Below, piece by piece: positions 61,775-64,000 of a stretch of DNA of 64,000 bases. The notes under the pieces were generated by a model. The model made no database searches. It saw only the letters and a program-made list of their open reading frames with translations, and was not told the origin of the DNA. Position numbers and translations under genes: made by a program. Every line of letters starts with the position of its first letter. The first letter of the stretch is position 1. Location of the stretch: assembly GCA_021324575.1 (NCBI GenBank), contig JAJPIW010000028.1, positions 44,774 through 108,773 of the forward strand. Reading direction: 5' to 3'. This stretch comes from Intrasporangiaceae bacterium (lineage in GTDB: Bacteria > Actinomycetota > Actinomycetes > Actinomycetales > Dermatophilaceae).

Positions 61775-62698
61775 ATGCGCCGCACCCTCGGTCTTGTCAG
61801 TGCTCTCACCTCTGCCCTGCTGGTCGGGCTGGTGTCTCCGGCGACCGCCGCCGGCCACGCGACCCGCGCACTGCCCGCCCACGGCTCCTCCGCCTCCCAC
61901 GGGGGCGGCTCGGTGCAGGTCGGCGGGTCGGTCACGACGCCGACCACGCTGACCGCGGCTCAGATCGGCGCACTGCCCCAGGCGACGCTGCCCCTGCAGG
62001 GCCTGCGCGGAGAGGTCGGCTCGGTGAGCGGGGCATCGGTCCTGGACGTCCTCGCCCCGGCCGGGCCGGTCTTCGGCACCGGCAAGAACGCCTTCCTCCG
62101 CGCCTTCGTCACCGTCGCCCGCGCCCACGGGCCCTCGGTCACCTTCGCCTACGGCGAGCTCGACCCCGGCTTCGGCAACCACCCGGCCCTGCTGACCGTC
62201 AACCGGTCGCGGGTCGACCTCGTGGTTCCGGGCGACCGGACCCGGCTCCGTTCGGTCCTGGACGTCACCAGCGTCACCCTGGCGCTGTCACTCGCTCCCG
62301 TGGCCACGCCCGCGGCCGGCTCCGTGCAGGTGACCGACGGTCGACGCACGGTGACCCTGAGCGCGAGCCTGTTGAGGCGCCTGCCGTCCAGCACGGTCAC
62401 CGTGACCTTCCAGGCCGGGTCCACCCCCCAGACGCACACCGAGACCGGCCCGAGCCTGGCCGTCGTCGAGCTCGCCGCCGGCTTCCTGCCCGCACCCAAC
62501 ACCGTGGTCACCGCCGTCGGCAGCGACGGGTATGCCGTGAACGTCACCAACGGCGAGGACTTCTTCGGCGGTCGGCCGCTGCTCGTCAGCCTGGCCGAGG
62601 ACGGCGCCGCGCTGGCCCAGCCGCGGCTCGTCGTGGACGGTGACGTCAAGGGTGGCCGCTACGTCTCCCTCCTGGTCAACCTGGCGCTCACCCGCTGA
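61775..62698 (+). CDS. Secreted protein with molybdopterin-oxidoreductase-like repeats
   Basis: A 307-residue exported protein: signal peptide RRTLGLVSALTSALLVGLVSPATAAG, then two similar halves (from about 50 and about 190) with SVQVGGSVTTPTTLTAAQIGALPQATL, RSVLDVTSVTLAL, and GPSLAVVELAAGFLP, GSDGYAVNVTNGEDFFGGRPLLVSLAEDG. The pattern resembles the sulfite-oxidase-type molybdopterin-binding fold without its cofactor cysteine. It could be an extracellular structural relative. The ATG at 61775 has GGAGA; an in-frame ATG at 61754 lacks one. A CGGTAT-GCCG-ATACCG palindrome (61707-61722) lies upstream. Confidence 0.6.
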   Translation: MRRTLGLVSALTSALLVGLVSPATAAGHATRALPAHGSSASHGGGSVQVGGSVTTPTTLTAAQIGALPQATLPLQGLRGEVGSVSGASVLDVLAPAGPVFGTGKNAFLRAFVTVARAHGPSVTFAYGELDPGFGNHPALLTVNRSRVDLVVPGDRTRLRSVLDVTSVTLALSLAPVATPAAGSVQVTDGRRTVTLSASLLRRLPSSTVTVTFQAGSTPQTHTETGPSLAVVELAAGFLPAPNTVVTAVGSDGYAVNVTNGEDFFGGRPLLVSLAEDGAALAQPRLVVDGDVKGGRYVSLLVNLALTR

Positions 62699-62736
62699 TC
62701 GCCGGACTCTCTCCCCGGCATACGACGAGAATGGGC

Positions 62737-62767
62737 TTGACCCTCACCCGACGTGAGGCGCCAGAGT
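62737..62767 (+). promoter_or_regulatory. MerR-type promoter with a 19-bp spacer
   Basis: TTGACC (62737-62742), 19 bp, CAGAGT (62762-62767). The spacer holds the inverted repeat CCTCAC-CCGAC-GTGAGG (62742-62758). Over-long spacers with a dyad are the mark of MerR-activated promoters. The predicted start of transcription falls at the ATG of 62775, so the regulator likely activates its own leaderless gene. Confidence 0.65.
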
Positions 62768-62774
62768 CGTCGTC

Positions 62775-63578
62775 ATGACCGAAGGAACCATGTCTGACAA
62801 GGCACGGGTGGACCAGCTGTGGACCGTGGGCCAGGTGGCCGCGCAGCTCGACGTGACGGTGCGGACCCTGCACCACTACGACGAGATCGGGTTGCTCGCA
62901 CCCAGCGAGCGCTCGCCCGCGGGCTACCGGCTATACACCACAGGGGACCTGGAGCGGCTGGCGACGATCGTCGTCTACCGCCGCCTCGGGTTCCCGCTGG
63001 AGGAGGTCGCGTCGCTGCTGGAGAGCAACGGCGCCGACCTCGCCACCCACCTTCGCCGGCAACGCGCTGCGGTCATGACCCGGCTGGACGAGCTGCGCGA
63101 GCTCGTCGTGGCCATCGACACCGCATTGGAGAAGGACATGAGCAACCAACCCGCGTCGACCGATGACCTCAAGGAGCTCTTCGGCGACGGCTTCACGGAC
63201 GAGTACCAGGCCGAGGCACAGGAGCGCTGGGGCGACACCGACGCCTGGAAGCAGTCGCAGTCCCGCACCAGCCGCTACACCAAGGCCGACTGGGAGCAGG
63301 TCAAGGCCGAGATGGACGCCACCAACGCGGCGTTCGTCGCGGCGATGGCGGCCGGTGAGCCGGCGACGAGCGAGGCCGCGATGGACGCCGCCGAGCAGCA
63401 CCGGCGGCACATCAACGACCGCTTCTACGCGCTGGACCACGACTTCCACCGTGGCCTGGCGGACATGTACGTCGCGGACCCGAGGTTCACCAAGACCTAC
63501 GAGGACATCGCCCCGGGGCTCGCGGCATACGTCCACGACGCGATCCACGCCAACGCCGACCGGTACACATCCGCCTGA
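62775..63578 (+). CDS. MerR-family regulator with TipAS drug-binding domain
   Basis: A 267-residue TipA-like regulator. The N-terminal MerR domain reads WTVGQVAAQLDVTVRTLHHYDEIGLL, SPAGYRLYTTGDLERLATIVVYRRLGFPLEEV. A coiled coil follows (RQRAAVMTRLDELRELVVAIDTAL), then the C-terminal TipAS domain (FTDEYQAEAQERWGDTDAWKQS, INDRFYALDHDFHRGLADMYVADPRFTKTYEDIAPGLAAYV). TipAL proteins bind thiopeptides and other drugs and activate genes for multidrug tolerance. Its own promoter has the MerR layout. No efflux gene follows; a terminator comes next. Confidence 0.92.
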   Translation: MTEGTMSDKARVDQLWTVGQVAAQLDVTVRTLHHYDEIGLLAPSERSPAGYRLYTTGDLERLATIVVYRRLGFPLEEVASLLESNGADLATHLRRQRAAVMTRLDELRELVVAIDTALEKDMSNQPASTDDLKELFGDGFTDEYQAEAQERWGDTDAWKQSQSRTSRYTKADWEQVKAEMDATNAAFVAAMAAGEPATSEAAMDAAEQHRRHINDRFYALDHDFHRGLADMYVADPRFTKTYEDIAPGLAAYVHDAIHANADRYTSA

Positions 63579-63607
63579 GATCAGGTCGGGCCCTTGGGCC
63601 GTGACGG

Positions 63608-63655
63608 AGAAATGCGTGGGAGGGGGAGAAGTATCTCCCGATCCCACGCATTTCT
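63608..63655 (+). terminator. Terminator of the MerR gene
   Basis: AGAAATGCGTGGG (63608-63620) pairs perfectly with CCCACGCATTTCT (63643-63655). A second inner stem GGGAGA/TCTCCC (63624-63639) extends it, giving one long two-part hairpin. Confidence 0.7.
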
Positions 63656-63710
63656 GCCTCGGTCCCCGGCTTGGGATCGTCCGCCGGGAAGGGCTGACGG
63701 GAGGCTGGCC

Positions 63711-63716
63711 TAGGCT
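63711..63716 (+). promoter_or_regulatory. Leaderless -10 box of tmk
   Basis: TAGGCT followed by six bases and the GTG at 63723: the same hexamer and spacing as for nth. The predicted first transcribed base is the G of the start codon. Confidence 0.5.
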
Positions 63717-63722
63717 CGGGCC

Positions 63723-64000
63723 GTGACCGAGTCGTATGCCGGAGGCCTCCACAGCGGGGGCTTCTTCGTCGCGTTCGAGGGCGGCGACGGCGCAGGCAAG
63801 TCGACCCAGGTGCGCCTCCTCGCCGAGGCGCTCGAGGCGGGGGGTCGGCGGGTCCTGGTGACCCGGCAGCCCGGCGGCACGCCGCTCGGCCAGCAGCTGC
63901 GCGACCTGGTCCTCCACGGCGACCACATGTCGCCGCGCGCCGAGGCGCTCATCTTCGCCGCCGACAAGGCCCAGCACGTCGACGCCGTCATCCGGCCCGC
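63723..64000 (+). CDS. tmk: Thymidylate kinase, N-terminal part (partial)
   Basis: The frame runs off the window end; about 92 residues are seen. It has the P-loop FFVAFEGGDGAGKSTQVRLLAEAL and the substrate-binding TRQPGGTPLGQQLRDLVL. Then comes MSPRAEALIFAADKAQHVDAVIRPA, in which AADKAQHV replaces the usual ADRAQHV. The enzyme phosphorylates dTMP to dTDP. In related actinobacteria tmk lies downstream of topA and before holB, so a DNA polymerase III delta-prime gene is expected beyond the window. GTG start from a leaderless-type promoter. Confidence 0.92.
   Translation, partial: MTESYAGGLHSGGFFVAFEGGDGAGKSTQVRLLAEALEAGGRRVLVTRQPGGTPLGQQLRDLVLHGDHMSPRAEALIFAADKAQHVDAVIRP

Overview
This window is high-GC (about 70%) actinobacterial chromosome. 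Gene content and order suggest the order Micrococcales, most like the Intrasporangiaceae; this is a judgement from protein resemblance, not a computed placement. The order of the conserved block resembles the mycobacterial region from Rv3677c to Rv3646c: MBL-fold hydrolase, crp, nth, NUDIX, marP, epoxide-hydrolase-like protein, holin-superfamily protein, acs, ssd, tad pilus genes, helicase, topA. I see no prophage, integrase, insertion sequence, CRISPR array, tRNA or rRNA.

Layout. 1-11 kb: the end of an MBL-fold hydrolase, crp, a translationally coupled nth-NUDIX-marP operon, an ephE-like gene plus a small membrane protein, nhaA, a glycerophosphodiester phosphodiesterase, acs and two poorly characterised genes. 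11-18 kb: a secreted protein, then two solute:sodium symporter/DUF485-type pairs, the second with a LytTR response regulator and LytS-type kinase. 18-25 kb: thioesterase, a Fic-fold protein with a ruined active site, a 6C small RNA, and a compact Tad/Flp pilus locus (ssd, tadA, tadB, tadC, flp-like, two TadE/TadG-like genes). 25-36 kb: lipase, MrfA-type helicase, BldG-like STAS protein, proton-pumping pyrophosphatase, a DUF559 protein between direct repeats, and a methyltransferase. 35-42 kb: TetR regulator with a heterodimeric ABC exporter, then a third symporter with a small partner. 42-50 kb: CapA-like lipoprotein, GMC oxidoreductase, shikimate dehydrogenase-like enzyme, extradiol dioxygenase, topA. 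50-64 kb: SCP2 plus acyl-CoA synthetase, lamin-tail protein, glycogen debranching enzyme, endonuclease/phosphatase, beta-lactamase-fold hydrolase, a xylose/ribose-type ABC importer, a secreted protein, a TipA-like MerR regulator and the start of tmk.

The most unusual feature is at the scale of short sequence. The 8-mer GTATGCCG (reverse CGGCATAC) occurs roughly 80 times on both strands, against an expected handful. It forces otherwise avoided codons (TAT, GCA) and forms the inverted arms of intergenic terminators. That is how DNA uptake sequences are arranged in Neisseria and Pasteurellaceae, and this window also carries a Tad/Flp pilus, the machine needed for natural transformation in Micrococcus luteus. 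An actinobacterial uptake-type sequence is the main hypothesis offered.

The intergenic regions also hold several unrelated families of perfect palindromes set about 51 or 60 bp apart, and several genes seem to be read from leaderless transcripts with a TAGGCT-type -10 box. All coordinates, counts and motif alignments were made by hand.
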